NCBI GenBank assembly: GCA_013154385.1
Contig: JAADCO010000059.1
Span: 1 to 5,411 of the forward strand
Length of the DNA stretch: 5,411 nt
Reading direction: 5' to 3'
Source of the DNA: Thermodesulfobacteriota bacterium
GTDB taxonomy: Bacteria > Desulfobacterota > Thermodesulfobacteria > Thermodesulfobacteriales > Thermodesulfatatoraceae
The notes under the pieces are model-generated. The model ran no database searches, was not told where the DNA came from, and was given only the letters and a program-made list of their open reading frames with translations. This document shows positions 4,689 to 5,411 of this stretch, piece after piece (the first letter of the stretch is position 1; each line of letters starts with the position of its first letter). A program made the translations under genes and the position numbers.

Positions 4689-5411
4689 ATGAGCAAGGTA
4701 AGGATTTACGATCTGGCCAACGAAATGGGAGTCAAACCCAAGGACCTTTTCGAGCGTATCAAGGAGCTCGGCTACGACGTGCGTAGCCATTCGAGCACGT
4801 TGAGCGAAGAGGAAGCGCAGGCGGTCAAGGATCGTTTGGAAGCCGAGGGCTGGCCCGGAAAGGAAGCCAAGCGCGAGGAAGCCTCCGCCGAGGGTAAGAC
4901 TCCATCCAAGCCCGCGGTGATCATCCGTCGTCGGCGGGAGAGCGAGGAAGGTCAGGACGAGGAGAAGGCGGAAGAGAAGTCCGAAGAGGAGCGCGCCGCG
5001 GGCGAGAAGAAGCCCAAGGTCAAGAAGATCAAGCTGGTGATCAAGAGACCGGTGAAGAAGCAGGACTCCGCCCAGGAAGCCCAGAAGGAGACGGAGCCCG
5101 AAAAGGTCTCGGCGCAGGCTCCCGAGGAAAAACCGGAAGAGACCAAGCCCGCTGAGGCCGTGAAGACCGAGGCCCCCAAGGCGGAAGCTCCCGAGGAGAA
5201 GGCGGAAGAGAAGCCCGAGGAGAAGGAAAAGGAAGCCAAAGTTTCGGAAAAGGCCGAAAAAGGCCCCGTTGCCCCGCCGAAGAAGGAAGAGCCTCCGAAG
5301 AAGGAGGCCGCGGAGAAGACCCCTTCGGAGACCAAACCGCGCGGTCCGCGGGTGGTGGCCCGTGCCGTGGGGGTGGCCAAGCAGGTGGTGGAGATGCGGC
5401 GGGAGAGGGAA
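4689..5411 (+). CDS. infB: Translation initiation factor IF2 (N-terminal part, cut by window edge)
   Basis: The open frame gives the first 241 residues of IF2, the GTPase that brings initiator fMet-tRNA to the 30S subunit and promotes subunit joining. Residues 3-50 (VRIYDLANEMGVKPKDLFER and the following helix) form the IF2_N domain (PF04760). After about residue 55 comes a long, highly charged E/K/A/P-rich linker typical of IF2, with a basic VIIRRRR patch at 77-83 and a conserved-looking VVARAVGVAKQVVEMRRERE segment at 222-241. The G domain and domains II-IV must lie to the right of the window. The ATG at 4689 is one base after the ylxR stop (TAGTATG). AGGGGG lies about 12 nt upstream, so translation is probably helped by coupling to ylxR. 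The identity is secure from the N-terminal domain and the operon order. Confidence 0.95.
   Translation, partial: MSKVRIYDLANEMGVKPKDLFERIKELGYDVRSHSSTLSEEEAQAVKDRLEAEGWPGKEAKREEASAEGKTPSKPAVIIRRRRESEEGQDEEKAEEKSEEERAAGEKKPKVKKIKLVIKRPVKKQDSAQEAQKETEPEKVSAQAPEEKPEETKPAEAVKTEAPKAEAPEEKAEEKPEEKEKEAKVSEKAEKGPVAPPKKEEPPKKEAAEKTPSETKPRGPRVVARAVGVAKQVVEMRRERE
4959..5213 (+). repeat. Two copies of a 21-nt direct repeat in the infB linker
   Basis: An identical 21-nt stretch occurs at 4959-4979 and 5193-5213, 234 nt (78 codons) apart and in the same frame. Each copy encodes EEKAEEK. The perfect nucleotide match, not only the amino-acid match, suggests internal duplication or slippage in the low-complexity linker, although biased GAG/AAG codon use could also produce it. 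Confidence 0.6.

Noticed and set aside
4952..5380. Minus-strand frame rich in Ser, Phe, Ala and Gly
   Set aside because: Its composition is what the reverse complement of GAG/GAA/AAG-rich infB linker codons gives. It is not a gene.

Overview
The window shows a GC-rich bacterial chromosome segment (roughly 60% G+C by eye) made of two divergent gene clusters that part at a short promoter region near 2280-2375. The proteins are rich in Glu, Lys and Arg, and the translation/transcription operon lacks the ylxQ (L7Ae-like) gene that Firmicutes carry between ylxR and infB. This suggests a Gram-negative, possibly thermophilic lineage such as Desulfobacterota/Thermodesulfobacteria. That placement is inference with low to moderate confidence; no 16S rRNA or other lineage-defining gene is present.

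Minus strand (2279 down to 1): proC (pyrroline-5-carboxylate reductase), hslO (redox-regulated chaperone Hsp33) and a serine hydrolase of the class C beta-lactamase fold, cut by the left edge. The gaps are 1 nt (proC-hslO) and about an 11-nt overlap (hslO-hydrolase), so they look like one tightly coupled transcript. It probably starts at a TATAAT box at 2308-2313.

Plus strand (2332 to the right edge): a strong sigma70-type promoter (TTGACA, 17-bp spacer, TAATAT) leads into a tRNA-Gly(CCC) gene with encoded CCA. An intrinsic terminator follows, then rimP (30S maturation), nusA (transcription elongation/termination factor), ylxR/rnpM (small RNA-binding protein) and infB (initiation factor IF2, cut by the right edge). 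The four protein genes are 10 nt apart, overlapping by 17 nt, and 1 nt apart.

The plus cluster is the widely conserved rimP-nusA-infB operon, here headed by a tRNA as in the E. coli metY-rimP-nusA-infB layout. Only 32 nt separate the terminator T-tract from the rimP ATG and no convincing promoter lies in them. The simplest reading is that the protein genes are expressed by read-through of the terminator. Because nusA encodes a factor that modulates termination, this hairpin is a natural candidate for a feedback attenuator. No new defence, mobile or CRISPR system is visible. The most interesting material is the tRNA-terminator-nusA architecture and the overlapping divergent promoters.
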